This document shows, piece after piece, positions 52,719 to 64,000 of a DNA stretch of 64,000 nucleotides. Origin of the DNA: Halisarca cf. caerulea. Its lineage: Eukaryota > Porifera > Demospongiae > Chondrillida > Halisarcidae. The notes beneath the pieces were generated by a model. It searched no databases and was not told the DNA's origin. It was given only the letters and a program-made list of their open reading frames with translations. The first letter of the stretch is position 1. Every line of letters begins with the position of its first letter. The position numbers and the translations under genes are program-made. The stretch lies in the NCBI GenBank assembly GCA_963170055.1, contig CAUJGJ010000432.1:91701-155700 (forward strand), given 5' to 3'.

Positions 52719-54761
52719 ATGGCGGCAGGTTTACCTTGGAGGGTGTTTCTGGCCTTTATGTTCCTCGTACTTCCTGCTTTGTATGCAGACGCAGGAAGCC
52801 CTTACTGCTTCTACAGGAGATATGGCAACGATAGTGAGTTTTGTTAACAGTTATTATCGAATACGTATCTCGAACCTTGTTATCCGTTCCTTTCGTACAA
52901 ATGTAATGTTTGCGACCACTCCCACCCTGGAAGGCGGTGGAGGTAGCGTCAACTTGACTAGTAGCGGCCCACAATGCACCAGCAAACAAGCTCTCATTGG
53001 AGGTATTGGTGTCGTGGTAGCCATAGGGATGTTCGGGACAAACTTGATCCCGGTCAAGAAGATAGACACGGGAGACGGTGCGCCGTGCATATCGCTCTCG
53101 TGTGGGGCCTATTCCATGTTATGTGTACGTGTTATAGGAATGTTCTTTCAGTGGATGATGTGCATTGGAATATGGCTGGTCGGTCTCGTCATCAACTTCA
53201 TCCAGCAACAACCTCCTTTCTTTTATGCTTCTGTACTTGGAGGGTTCTTATGGACAACAGGTGGGTGTGTCACTCCTACTTGGAGTGGGTGGGGCCACAC
53301 ATATGTTGTGCTTTTGTAAGTACAAGGAGATCTGGTAGTACTAACAGCTACTGTTTGTGGGCTACACCTTACAGGCAACGTTCTGTGTGTTCCGGTGATC
53401 AAGACAATAGGTCTGACAGTAGGCATCACTGTTTGGGGATTGTCTAACATGTTTGGAGGATGGCTGGTTGGAAGGTGGGTGTGATCTACGCCTGCTGATG
53501 ATGACATAGCAAGAAGTTGTGTGTATCTGTTAGATTCCTTCTTAATCAAGACCCCAAGTGCCAGCCTCTCAATTATGTTGGCATCTTCCTCATTTGCTCA
53601 AGGTGATAAACTAAAATGGATGTAAATATTATGATCTTTAATTATAATTGTCTTGATTAATTTGATTTACATTCCATTTAGTTTCTTTGCTCTAGCAGCA
53701 GTGCGCAGTGATACAAAAGCAGGAAAGAAGAAACTCCATGGTGGTGCTGGTGGTGAGGCCAGCGAAACCAGCAAACTCCTACAAGCAGTAAGCTCCTTGT
53801 CCGTGCGTACCCGCTCTGACATCTGCCTACCTGATCTGTCTTTCCCCACAGGACGGGTCCCAGCTCAGTGTCAATAGTAGTAGCAATGTGTACCCAGAGA
53901 ACACACAGGCAGACAGTGACTACTCCTGGGTTGAGAGGCTTGGCAAGTGGCCTAGAATTGTGATGTAAGACTCACAATATCTTTCTTGGCACTGCATGCA
54001 TTCATGATTTGTGGTTTGCTCTTCAGAGGTTTGGCCATGGCCTTGACAGCGGGTGTATTCTTTGGTCAAATGTTTCTTCCAATCATTTTCCTTCAACACT
54101 GCCAAGATGGCCACCACTCCACCGAAGGTGTATAACCACCCCTCCCCCTCCCCCTCCTCCCGTTTGAGAGCATGTTAATTATGCATTTTTATTTTGTTTA
54201 AGGCTGGGACTACCTCTTCGGACACTATACTGGTATCCTAGCAACCAGTACTCTGTACATTGGAATATACAGCATTGCTAAGTGCAACAAGCCAGCTGTG
54301 TACCCAAAGGCTATCCTACCAGGACTCATTTCAGGAATCATGTGGGGAATTGCTACTGGTATGGAAGGGGCTGTGCCTACCATATCACATGTTGGTCACA
54401 TGATGCTTCTTCACCCATCCAGCTGCCTGGTTCAAAGCTAATGATAACTTGACTTTGTCCATTTCGTTTCCCCTTATCGCATCAGTAAGTTCTCCCAAAT
54501 ATCTCTGTAAATGGTCCAGTGTGGACTTCTGACCTCTTGTAGGGACCGGGGATAGTGACATTTGCATTTGGTCTCTTCCTGTACAGGGAGTTTAAGGTGA
54601 ACTATGCATCCATGAAACATGTATGCTACCATTCATTGATTTCATCTACCTCTCCACCCCAGGGCTGGAAGAACTACCTGTTCTATAGTATAGCCCTGGC
54701 CATTCAGCTCCCTGGTATGGTGATGGTTGGGCTGTCACAGTGCACCTCTTGTGGGGTATAA
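52719..54761 (+). CDS. TMEM144: Transmembrane protein 144-like carrier
   Basis: Multi-exon gene, about ten membrane helices. Exon 1 begins 52719 with a signal-like segment (WRVFLAFMFLVLPALYADAG). The family core follows: GIGVVVAIGMFGTNLIPVKK, IDTGDG, FFQWMMCIGIWLVGLVINFI, GGFLWTTGNVLCVPVIKTIG, LTVGITVWGLSNMFGGW, a loop with a Ser-rich insert (AGKKKLHGGAGG), GLAMALTAGVFFGQMFLPII, FGHYTGILATSTLYIGIYSI, YPKAILPGLISGIMWGIAT, GPGIVTFAFGLFLYREFKG and WKNYLFYSIALAIQLPG. The family is related to sugar and drug-metabolite transporters of the EamA type; its substrate is unknown. The junction of exons 1 and 2 (between 52833 and about 52980) is unresolved. It converges with ribonucleotide reductase, 129 bases apart. 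Confidence 0.9.
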
Positions 54762-54890
54762 TAACATTTTAATAAACCAATGTAGTACAGTAGTTAATTT
54801 ACAATACATTATCTTTTAATATACGTTCAATACTTTGTTCAAATAAAGTACATAATATTAGATAATCTTCAAAAAGTCAATTGCTCTGAA

Positions 54891-57800
54891 TTAGGAGCTG
54901 CACATAACACAAGCCTCCCGGTTCTCCCTTGAACAGGCCAAAGCAGCTTCTTCCTTCTCTTTTTGAGCTTGATTCAGAACCTTCTGGTCAACAGTGAACT
55001 GTATGGCATTGGCAGCAGGTCGAGTGCGGAGGTAGTACATCCCTGTCTTCAGCCCCTGTTAGAGATGTGTGCACCCTTTAGATAAGACATCAATATCAAG
55101 TAAAAAAATCTCCATACCTTCTTCCAGGCATAGAAATGCATGCTAGTCAGTTTGCCGAAGTTTGGCTCAGCAATGTACACATTGAGTGATTGGCTCTGGT
55201 CAATGAAAGCTCCTCTGTCAGCAGCCATGTTTATCAAGACCTTCTGAGAGATCTCCCATACAGTCTTGTAGAGCTTTTTCAAATCAGCTGGAATACCATC
55301 AATGTTCTGTACCGAGCCATTGTGGGCAATCAGCTTCTGCTTCATCTTCTCGTCCCACATTCCAAGCTCAGCAAGATCCTTCATCAAATGACCATTCACA
55401 ACCTACATTGAGCAACACATAGGTGAATAGGAGGTGGTGGGCAATTCAGTATGTCCTTACTATACAGGGTGTATAAAAACCATTTAAAAATGGTAAAAGA
55501 ATGCAGGATTGACACAGGATTGTGTAAAAAGGCCTTATCAAAAAAGGATTCTCCAAAAACACTTGGAACAAGGTTAAGTTGCAAAACCGGTATAGGGCTA
55601 GGTGGGCAAAGGGCTAGACGAGCATAGGGCTACACATAGGCTAGACGGGTATAGGGCTATACAGAGTTTAGTTGGACTAAATGCACACTGTGCAAATTCT
55701 TACATCCCGCATGTGCAGCACATTATACAGTACATATGTGCTGTGGGATGTAGGAATTTGCAGTGTGCACTCAGTCCAACTAAACTCTGTCTAGCCTCAT
55801 GTATGTGTAGCCCTATGCTCGTCTAGCCCTATGCCTGTCTTGCCCTTTGCCCACCTAGCCCTGTACCGGTTTTGCAACTTACCCTTGTTCCAAGTGTTTT
55901 TAGAGAATCCTTTTTTGATAATGGCTTTTTGCACGATCCTGTGTCAATCCTACATTCTTTTACCATTTTAAAATGTTTTTTATACACCCTTGTTCGTGCG
56001 TTTTTTTCCTTTTATAGCGAAACGGTTGCTTGAATGGGTTTCCACTGCAGTTGAGAAGAAACACGATCAAATCTTGTAAGATGAAGAAACTAGAAATCTA
56101 TGCAGTTACCTGACTAATATCAATGCACCCATCTAGAAACAAATGCTAGAACAAAAAGAGCGCTGAAGTTGACGATCATGGAAGTACAGACCTTTGTACA
56201 TACGTGTACATCTAGTCTTGCGTAGCCATTTCGCTGATCCGAAAATGGCTGATCCAGCGAATGTATGGGATTTGCCGAATAAATTTTTTTTCTCGCTTTA
56301 GAAGTGTAGGTGTTGCTTCAAAACCTACAAAAGGCACTTCGCGCTAACAATCAGAGCTCACTGGCGAAAGATGAGACCTCTGTACCCTTTGTGGCGACCT
56401 GTAGCTCAGTTCGAAAAAACGACAAGAACAAGAAGAATCTTAAAATGGTACTGGTGTTGCGTAGCCATACATTTTCGTCTAAAATTTCAAAGTTCTTTAA
56501 AGAAATTGGCCTATGAAGGGTTTTAACTACTTCATCTTATAGCTAGTGTGTCAAAAGGTACCAATATCACTTCTAAATGCTACTAACTGTACTGTATTGT
56601 TAGTTTTCAGATGAAAACAAGATTTGCGCTAATGTATGGCGGCCATGTTTTTCCATGTCAATCCTACATATAGAGTACAGTACTCCATAATATGCAAATG
56701 GCCCTCCACCTTTACACATGCTTGCACAGCAGACCCATACCCATACACACCTGGAACTCTCCTGACAATACACGTCTGGTGTAGATGTTACTGGTGTAAG
56801 GTTCAAATGACTCATTGTTGCCAAGGATTTGAGCAGTGGAAGCAGTGGGCATTGGAGCAAGCAACAAACTGTTGCGAACACCATGTCTGCAAAGCACAGC
56901 ACACACTAACAAATGTGGCACAAATTCTAACATGGTGTATAAACTCACTGTGCGATCTTGGCTTTTAGGGCTGTCCAGTCCCATAGGTCACTAGGGGTAA
57001 CACCCCACATATCATATTGCAGCTTGCCTTCACTAACAGGAGAGCCTAAATAAGTCTCATATGTACCATCTCTCTCTGCCAGCTGACAGGAAGCAGTCAA
57101 TGCTCCATGATAGATTGTCTCAAATATCCTTCTGTTTAGTTCCTGAGCCTCTGGACTCTCAAATGGATACCTCATGAGTATGAAGGCATCAGCCAGACCC
57201 TGAGTAAACGCAGTAATGTATGAGATAACAGTGGGCAATTCATATCAAAACAAGAGCACAGCTAACCTGGACACCTATACCAATAGGACGATGGCGAAAG
57301 TTGGACCTCCTTGCTTCTGGCACAGGGTAGTAGTTGATGTCAATGATCTTGTTGAGGTTCCTTGTGGCAACCTGTGTAACCTGGTGGAGCCTCTCAAAGT
57401 CAAATGTGCGATCTGGGTTCACAAACATGTTCAAAGCAATGGAGGCAAGATTGCAGACAGCGATCTGAAGAGACACAAAGGAAGCAGCTAACAATGCACC
57501 CACTCACAAAATATACACAACTCATCATCACCTCATCAGGGGAGGTGTACTCCAGTATCTCTGTACACAGGTTGCTGGATTTGATTGTTCCCAGGTTCTG
57601 CTGGTTGCTCTTCCTATTACAGGAATCCTTGTACAGCATATATGGAGTGCCTGTCTCAATCTGTGCTTCAAGTATAGCAAACCACAACTTCTGAGCTTTG
57701 ACCTTGCGTCGGGCTCTCCCCTCTTGTTCATACCTGATCAGAGAAGTATGGAAGGGTTTGGTATACGCACGTATGCTACACTAGCGTATGTGGCACATGG

Positions 57801-59453
57801 CGATCAGCACAAGAACACACTTCTTATAGAGTTCTTCAAACTCCTCTCCCCACACTTCATGGAGCCCAGGACACTCATTGGGGCACATGAGAGACCATTC
57901 TGCATCAGCTTCCACTCTCTTCATAAAGAGGTCAGGAACCCACATAGCATAGAAGAGATCTCTGGCACGCTGTGGGACAGAAAGACCTAGCTTTAAATGT
58001 ATTAGTGCAGATATTTGTAGTGTGCCCATGTTCACCTGTTCCTCCTTGCCCGTGTTCTTGCGAAGGTCAAGGAAGTCAAACACATCAGCATGCCAGGGCT
58101 CAAGGTACATAGCAAAGGCTCCTGGGCGCTTGTTGCCTCCTTGGTCAACATAACGAGCTGTATTGTTATATACTCGCAGCATTGGAACAAGACCATTGGA
58201 TGTGCCATTCGTCTACATTAAGCAGTGGGATAAAAGTAATGTACAAGATAGCATTGTATGTGTAGTACTCACTCCAGCAATGTAACTCCCTCGAGCTCTT
58301 ATGCAGTGAGCAGCCAGCCCTATTCCTCCAGCAGACTTGGAAATGTTGGCACATTGCTTCAAGGTGTCATAGATGCCGTCGATACTGTCATCCTTCATGG
58401 TCAAGAGGAAGCAGGAAGAGAGCTGTGGGTGGCAGGTTCCTGCATTGAAGAGGGTCGGAGAAGCGTGGGTGAACCACTTCTCTGAAAGAAGATTGTATGT
58501 CTCCAAGATGGAAGGGATGTCTTTTCCATGGATACCAATTGACACTCGCATAAGCATGTGCTGTGGACGTTCAGCAACTAGATAAAATAGAAAAATGAAC
58601 TAAAAATCCATAACGATGGTCCTGTATATACATCTGAACCTCTCCCATCAATCTTGAGGAGATAGGACCTCTCCAAGGTTTTGAACCCAAAGTACGAGTA
58701 GCCATAATCCCTGTCATAGATGATGGCAGAGTTGAAAACCTGCAAGTACATGCAAGCAGATCATCTTCTGGATAGGGAAACTAGACATGCACACACAAAG
58801 TGAGAGATGAGTCACACTTGGCCACACACATCTGCATTGTCTTGGATAATGTCAAACGTCTCTTTGCTGATCATAGGAGAATGCTTCTTGTTCTTTGGAT
58901 TATTGTAGTTATACAAGTCAGCCATCACAGCTAAGAAAGGATGAAGCATGATACAGCTTTCACAAAGCTATAGTTCACAGATTTGTACAATGCTGTGGAC
59001 ATAGACCCTATAAGTAAATCTTACCAGAGAACTGCTTCTTAGTCTCTTTGTGGAGATTTGATACAGCAATCCTTGCAGCCAGAGTAGCGTAGTCTGGATG
59101 CTTGGTTGTCATAGAGGCTGAAGTCTCAGCTGCAAGAGTGTCCAGCTCAACGGTGGTGATTCCAGGATACACTCCAGATATAACCTTCATGGTTATCTCA
59201 GCCTAAACAACGAAAGAGAGAGTAAATTTGCGTGCGGTACAATCAACAGTATCTTTCAGTGAACCGGATCTATGAAATCTTGGTTGAGTCCATAACATAG
59301 CTTGCTGATTCGTGATGTTATCTTGTCGAATAGAACAGGCTCTTTCTTTCCATCTACAGTGAAATATATATATGATTGATAATTAGCAGTCTTCGGTACA
59401 AGCTGCAGGACGATTTTACCTCGTTTCACGACGTACATCCTGGAGCTCATCAT
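54891..59453 (-). CDS. RRM1: Ribonucleoside-diphosphate reductase large subunit
   Basis: Makes dNTPs by reducing ribonucleotides, with the small subunit. About fifteen exons. The N-terminal ATP cone reads [20 protein letters not shown] and [12 protein letters not shown]. Then [40 protein letters not shown], active-site [188 protein letters not shown] and the C-terminal redox cysteines in ACVMCSS. Start is either 59453 (MMSSRMYVV) or 59438 (MYVV, matching the family start). A 1.3-kb intron (about 55405-56735) holds a large foldback repeat. It is divergent with an unknown gene, 82 bases apart. Confidence 0.95.
55465..55990. mobile_element. Foldback (long inverted repeat) element in RRM1 intron
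   Basis: About 526 bases whose two halves are near-perfect inverted copies around a short centre near 55722-55738. The left tip is AGGGTGTATAAAAACCATTT; the right end reads AAATGTTTTTTATACACCCT. Arms of about 255 bases include repeated GGGCTAGACG-type motifs. It would form a long hairpin as single-stranded DNA or in the RRM1 pre-mRNA. No coding capacity. Confidence 0.85.
55991..56735. other. Remaining intron of RRM1 with a transposon-end fragment
   Basis: About 745 bases. At 56212-56265 a stretch CTAGTCTTGCGTAGCCATTT followed by CCGAAAATGGC resembles the MITE at 11557-11630. Nothing else recognisable. Confidence 0.55.
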
Positions 59454-59535
59454 TCCTCCTTCGTCCTTGCGCGCCAAGTCCAAACCAACAACCAAAACTC
59501 CGCCCACACTACACGTGATCACATGTGGCGCCAAA
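59454..59535. promoter_or_regulatory. 82-base bidirectional promoter region, RRM1 and unknown gene
   Basis: Region between the two divergent start codons. It contains ACACGTGATCACATGTGGCG, which includes an E-box-like CACGTG and CACATGTG. Regulation is inferred only from the position. Confidence 0.5.
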
Positions 59536-62500
59536 ATGGATCTCTGGAAGGAGGTGCTCTCAGGTAATGGAGCAATTCGTGGTTTGCATTTCAAGTAAGA
59601 GCTCTTCTTTTTAAGTTTTCTTCATGTTTTCACTTGTAATATTTAGACCTCAAGTCGAAATCTACTGCATCTTTCGCACCATTCTGTTTCGACTGTCATT
59701 TCCTTCCTAATCATCAATCCTTTCAAAAGCCCCATGTGTGTTTGTTGTTTTCCGCTGGGGCCGGAGCCTTGGAGGAGGCAGAAGATGTACATGGATCCGT
59801 ACTGGACCCCAAGTACAGCACACCTAGAACCAGGTTGGTTCGACCGTACTTTCTGTCCAGAATGGTTGTTAGTCTGGCGTTGCCGACTAATGGTTGTAAG
59901 GACAAGTTTAAATTAATTTATACCTTTTTGTAGACTAGAGCTAGCCAGACAGCCGGAAATGCCACACACAGCGATTACACCAATACCACTGGTTTGTTGC
60001 CCACTTTTACTCAGGCTAATATTGATTGTGCATTCCATTCATTTTTCCTTTTGTAGACTTATGACCAGAGGTCCATGGAAGAGGAATGGACGTCTTCCAT
60101 GGAAACGCCTAGTTTTACAACTCACTTGTCAGACCGCTTTCCTGAGAGACACTTCCTACAATCCACTATGTCATCAGTTGATACAGACGTGTCCTTGTGT
60201 CTACGTTCACTATTGGGTAAGAATTTCTTGCATTTGTTCCTTATCCTCTACTATTGTTATTATCCTCTATGGACCCTTAGGCTGCATGTACTTGCATGAT
60301 TTTGTCTGTTTATTCTGCATTAATCTAATATGTTTATTTTAATCCATTATTTGTTACTTTTTAATATTCCATATTATGTTGCCCTATGTCTTATTGTTCC
60401 ATTTTATTTCTATGCATCTTTTTCTTTGTATGTTTTGTTATCTGCTGGGAGCCTTTGTAGTAACTCTCTGGGCTAGTGGCCACTCCAGGGTAAATAGGGT
60501 AACCTGCCTACCTACCTTGTTTGTACATCTTTGACTCTGCCTTCTGGGTGTGCAGTGCCACATAGTGTGAACATAGTGTGTCTCTGATGTTTCCCAGATG
60601 ATGAGATGATTCTGAGTGTGGTCAAATTGAGTAGATCATTCAGGCCCACCAATTCAGATGGCACACCTATGAGGAAGAAGAGCCGTTCTTCTCCCACTGC
60701 AAGGCAGCTTGTAGCCTTGTTTGACATCAAAGGGGACACTCTGTACAAGGATGTTGTCAGGACTGCATCTCTACCTGATATGGTGAGCTAGGACTACGCA
60801 CACTATCATGGGATGTTTTAGAGGCGTGTATTAGGACCTGAGTGTGTGGCCTAGTACATATGTTACTATGAGATACCATGCTCGTGTAAACCCAAAAGTC
60901 CTAGCTATTATTAACATTATTATTTCACAAAGGAGGCTACCCTTCAGCCAGTGGTTGGTATGAACGGGGGACCATGAAGGCAACAAATAGAAAATAAAAC
61001 AAGCAACAAAGTTCAACAGTTCACTAGACACAGCAAATTGCATACAATTATAAGATTTAGGCCTGTAGGCTGGGGGGGGGGGGTGCCTTGGGTGCATGAG
61101 CACCCCCCTTCTCAGTTAAAAAGGCTGTTTAAAAATGGATAGTTACCGAAAAAAGAACCAGCAGAGAACATTGGGACAAATGCATTGCTATTCAGATAAT
61201 TCACCTTAAAATTGTTATCCTCGATAACTACCTAAGGCTATTTGAGCTGGAATACTCAGCTAAGTTAAGACCTTTGCTGACTTTGGTTACATTTTTGGCT
61301 GCTTTAGCAAGGATTGAGTTGTCAACGGTTTCTTTGTCTATTGCACAACTCTAATATGGCGAATAATGCACATAAAAGAGCAACAGAAAACGCGACACTT
61401 TAAGTGGTATACTCAATGAATTGCTGTCCAACTCTTGGCCAGTAAAGAAGGGAAATGCATCAGATTTTACCTCTGCAGGGTTTCATTTAGGGGGGGGGCA
61501 TTTGCCCCCCCCCTTGGAAATTAGGTTAGCCTTATTTTTGTTGAAGAGGTAAATTTGAATAAAGAACTGAACTCAATCTCTTCAAGGTCAAAGAGTAATT
61601 CTGTGCCACAATCAACCTTGAATGGTGTAAAAAGTCAATTTTTCCTGGAGCATACTGTGTATATAAGTACCCTTACAACTGTATATTGCAGATAGATACT
61701 GTGATACTAATGCTCCCCCCCCCCCCCCCCCAAAAAGGTAATCCGGGAGATGAGCAGCAGAAATCTGGTCATGTCCCCAGACCCCCTAGAAGTCGCACTA
61801 TCATGTGCACTCCCTTTGCCCCCCCATTTATTTTGTAAGTATTGTTTTGCCCCCCCCTTGCCCATTTTTCTAAATGAAACCCTGCTCTGTAGACCGTGAG
61901 CTGACCATCAAGGATGATACTGTCCCCACTATGTACTTTTAATTAGTTATGTTAGTTACTATACTTTTGTATACTTTAGATACTCAGATGTATGCTACTA
62001 TTATATTATACTGAGTGATCTTATGATGTACTATTGTAGTGTAAAAAGCACCCCCCTTTCTGGATACCAAGCTACGGGCATGTATTGACAACTAAACTTA
62101 AATCAGATTTGGATTACTAATAAATGCGAACACATGTAATACAGTGAACGAAAAAATCAGTGACGTGTACTTAGGGACAATGGAATCATGCAGATTGAAT
62201 ACAATGGACGACACAGTAAATGGCATGTAAATGACATGTAAATTGGGTAAACGTGTGTATAATTAAATACAGTGGCATTGCAACATAAGTACACAATTGT
62301 AGTACGTACACATGCAGGCACACAACATAATATATATATTGTCAGTCATTTGTGGTACATATACAGTCTATATACGTGTTTTATGATGGCCTCACAAGAC
62401 ATACGCTTTGATTTTCATGCATTATTCCACTGTGAAGGTTTGAGTTCATTTAGTAGCTTTTTGATCACTCTTGTGTGTCTTTTTGCTTTTCATCTGTACT

Positions 62501-64000
62501 GCTTGCATGGAAAGGTGTGGCAGCTTTCGGGTCAAAGGGCCATTTTGGCCTAATACAACCTATAATAATAATAATAATAATAATATACTCAGACAATAAC
62601 AAGCAAACATTAAAGATAGAATAAGTCACGTACATTTGTAGATTGTAGATTGTTACAGTTGTGGAGGTATATACTGCTGATAGAGCCATTTGACAAACTC
62701 CGGGGGGGTAATTTATGGATCTGAGGTGTCAGTGAGTTCCATTCTTGGCCACCCTTAACAGAATCAAGTTAGTACCACAAACTGAAGAGAAAGTAGGCAA
62801 GTAAAGATCATCACTTCTCTATTTGTACTACGCCAATTTAGTTGATAATAGGTCTTAAACATTTCTCTCAAATGAATTGGGGCCTCTCCATTCACACATT
62901 TCTTTATAGTCTTAAAACATAAGATCCTGTGTCTGTCAGTGAGAGTTGTCCACTTCAGATGGCTTCTCATATGATCAGAGGGGTACATTTTGTTAGCATT
63001 CAGAATCATCCTCATTCCCCACTTCTGTATCTGATCAAGTTTGTTGCTGTCGCTCTTGTTACACTTTGACCATCAGACAGAACAGTAGTCTAGGTGTGGC
63101 TGTACTAATGTAGATAAAGCATCTCAACAGATGCCGATGAACTCTGTCTGACCTTATTGATGGTAGATAAAGCACATGAGTATTTCTTCCTCACAGCTTC
63201 GAGTTCTGTTTTTGTTTGGAAACTGAAACATTTTAACATAATATACAGAACACCCTACTGTATGTACAGGGTGTTCTTAACTGTGTGTATTCCGGCTTGT
63301 TTTCACTGCATATTATGTATATTTTGGTATTTTCCTTTGTGCAGACAAGAAAGATTGATGTATCCAGTTCTCCACTCACTGTGCATGGCTATACGAAGGT
63401 AGAGAGAACCACATGCACCTCAATGACTAGTCCTCAAAACTTCAGTCAGGACTTGTTTCGTTGTGAAACACCTCCCATGGATGTAGGGCACATGGGAACA
63501 CCTCCCATGGATGTAGGGCACGTGGGAACACCTCCCATGGATGTAGGGCACGTGGGAACACCTCCCATGGATGTAGGGCACGTGGGAACACCTCCCATGG
63601 ATGTAGGGCGCGTGGGAACACCTCCCATGGGTGTTGGGCACGTGGGAACACCTCCCATGGGTGTTGGGGGGGTGTATCATGTTGCTGAAAAGGTATCAAT
63701 CAGTGGGGAAGGACTAATTGATGAAAACCCTTTTCTTTGTGTATGTCAAAGTCCAGATTCTAACCCTTGCAACCTTACTGACAGACCAGCTACTTCTTTG
63801 CTAGCTGGTGTAGAATACTTGGAGAAGTCAACGTTCACATATGCTTCATGCAGTAATTTGGTTAAATTAAAAGGTGATACTCGATGCAAACAACAGAGTC
63901 ATTGCGACACTCCTGCTGAAGATCTACAAGTGTATGGCAGCTCAGAAACACTTTACCAACACCCTCTCCCTGATGGTGATTCAACCACTGTTGAGATGTA
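59536..64000 (+). CDS. Unrecognised protein with [10 protein letters not shown] repeats, 3' end outside window
   Basis: Exons 59536-59563, 59647-59833, 59934-59991, 60057-60216, 60598-60782 and 63345 to beyond the window end join in phase, giving at least 424 residues. The start reads [15 protein letters not shown], then [13 protein letters not shown], a Ser/Thr-rich middle ([20 protein letters not shown]), [20 protein letters not shown] and [16 protein letters not shown]. The last exon holds seven near-identical 10-residue units [10 protein letters not shown] followed by non-repetitive sequence rich in Cys and Ser. No domain is recognised; composition suggests a mostly disordered protein. 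The shared promoter with RRM1 suggests, without proof, S-phase or proliferating-cell expression. The fifth intron (60783-63344) is 2.6 kb and full of repeats. Confidence 0.7.
60783..61475. other. Intron sequence of the unknown gene, possible element end
   Basis: Contains GCCTGTAGGCT followed by a run of 10 G (61052-61080). A rough inverted counterpart reading GCCCGTAGCTT on the - strand lies near 62070. It may be one end of a larger decayed element enclosing the next one. No gene seen. Confidence 0.4.
61476..61884. mobile_element. Second copy of the CAGGGTT poly-G element family
   Basis: Begins CAGGGTTTCATTTAGGGGGG and ends CTAAATGAAACCCTG, a 15-base inverted repeat. CTCTG stands directly outside both ends. 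It shares with the copy at 29179-30011 the AACCTTGAATGGT segment, the CCCCAGACCCCCCTAG-type segment and G/C runs just inside the tips. Confidence 0.75.
62764..63110 (-). pseudogene. Fragment of a LINE reverse transcriptase
   Basis: Reading the - strand gives [11 protein letters not shown], a stop, then [54 protein letters not shown] and [14 protein letters not shown]. This is the pattern of the region after the catalytic part of invertebrate non-LTR reverse transcriptases. The catalytic part is missing and there is an in-frame stop, so it is dead. It lies antisense in an intron of the unknown gene. Confidence 0.75.
63470..63670 (+). repeat. Coding 30-base repeat ([10 protein letters not shown])
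   Basis: Seven units of GGAACACCTCCCATGGATGT plus AGGGCACGTG in the last visible exon of the unknown gene. The final units change Asp to Gly (MGVGHV, MGVGGV) but keep the frame. Confidence 0.93.

Noticed and set aside
56395..56430. GTAGCTCAGTTCGAA looked like part of a tRNA D-loop and T-loop
   Set aside because: The two motifs are adjacent rather than separated by an anticodon arm, and no acceptor stem can be formed.

Overview
This is nuclear DNA of an animal (metazoan). Genes have many short introns of about 50-100 bases, GT-AG splice sites and well-conserved animal gene families. The gene spacing is very tight and the introns are full of minisatellites and (CA)n/(TG)n tracts. I lean towards a sponge or another non-bilaterian animal because of the compact layout and the transposon types, but the sequence alone does not prove this. 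Almost every gene model below was built by hand by joining exons in phase; where I give an exon list, the joined frame was checked to be open.

Layout. 2-1328 (+): 3' part of a NIPA-type magnesium transporter. 1903-2661 (+): PGRMC-type cytochrome-b5-like protein. 2770-4038 (-): AKAP17A-like splicing-factor anchor. 4219-11556: a complete DNA transposon with perfect terminal inverted repeats, carrying an intact 1064-residue DUF6589-type protein (probable transposase) and an intact 443-residue RecQ-like helicase, both on the - strand. A small relative of its ends lies next to it. 11999-14963 (-): CaMKIV-like kinase, head to head with a leucine-rich-repeat protein (15017-17293, +). 17454-20275 (-): DHHC palmitoyltransferase, head to head with signal peptidase subunit SPCS3 (20366-21506, +). 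21635-23956 (-): USP12/46 deubiquitinase, head to head with a VWA3B-like protein (24086-33759, +). 34116-38223 (+): ETFDH. 38871-44865 (+): bubblegum-type acyl-CoA synthetase with an acidic repeat domain. 45244-52665 (-): ARHGEF10/17-type RhoGEF, head to head with TMEM144 (52719-54761, +). 54891-59453 (-): ribonucleotide reductase large subunit, head to head with an unrecognised gene (59536 to the window end, +).

The host genes do not form a pathway; they are mixed housekeeping genes. What links them is architecture. There are five divergent pairs whose start codons lie 53-129 bases apart, so each pair probably shares one bidirectional promoter. Convergent neighbours also end 108-379 bases apart. 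Introns hold several non-autonomous transposons, and at least three of these landed inside tandem-repeat arrays.

The most interesting item is the 7.3-kb helicase-carrying transposon. Both of its genes are uninterrupted after splicing, its 96-base ends are identical and it is flanked by an 8-base repeat, so it looks recently mobile.
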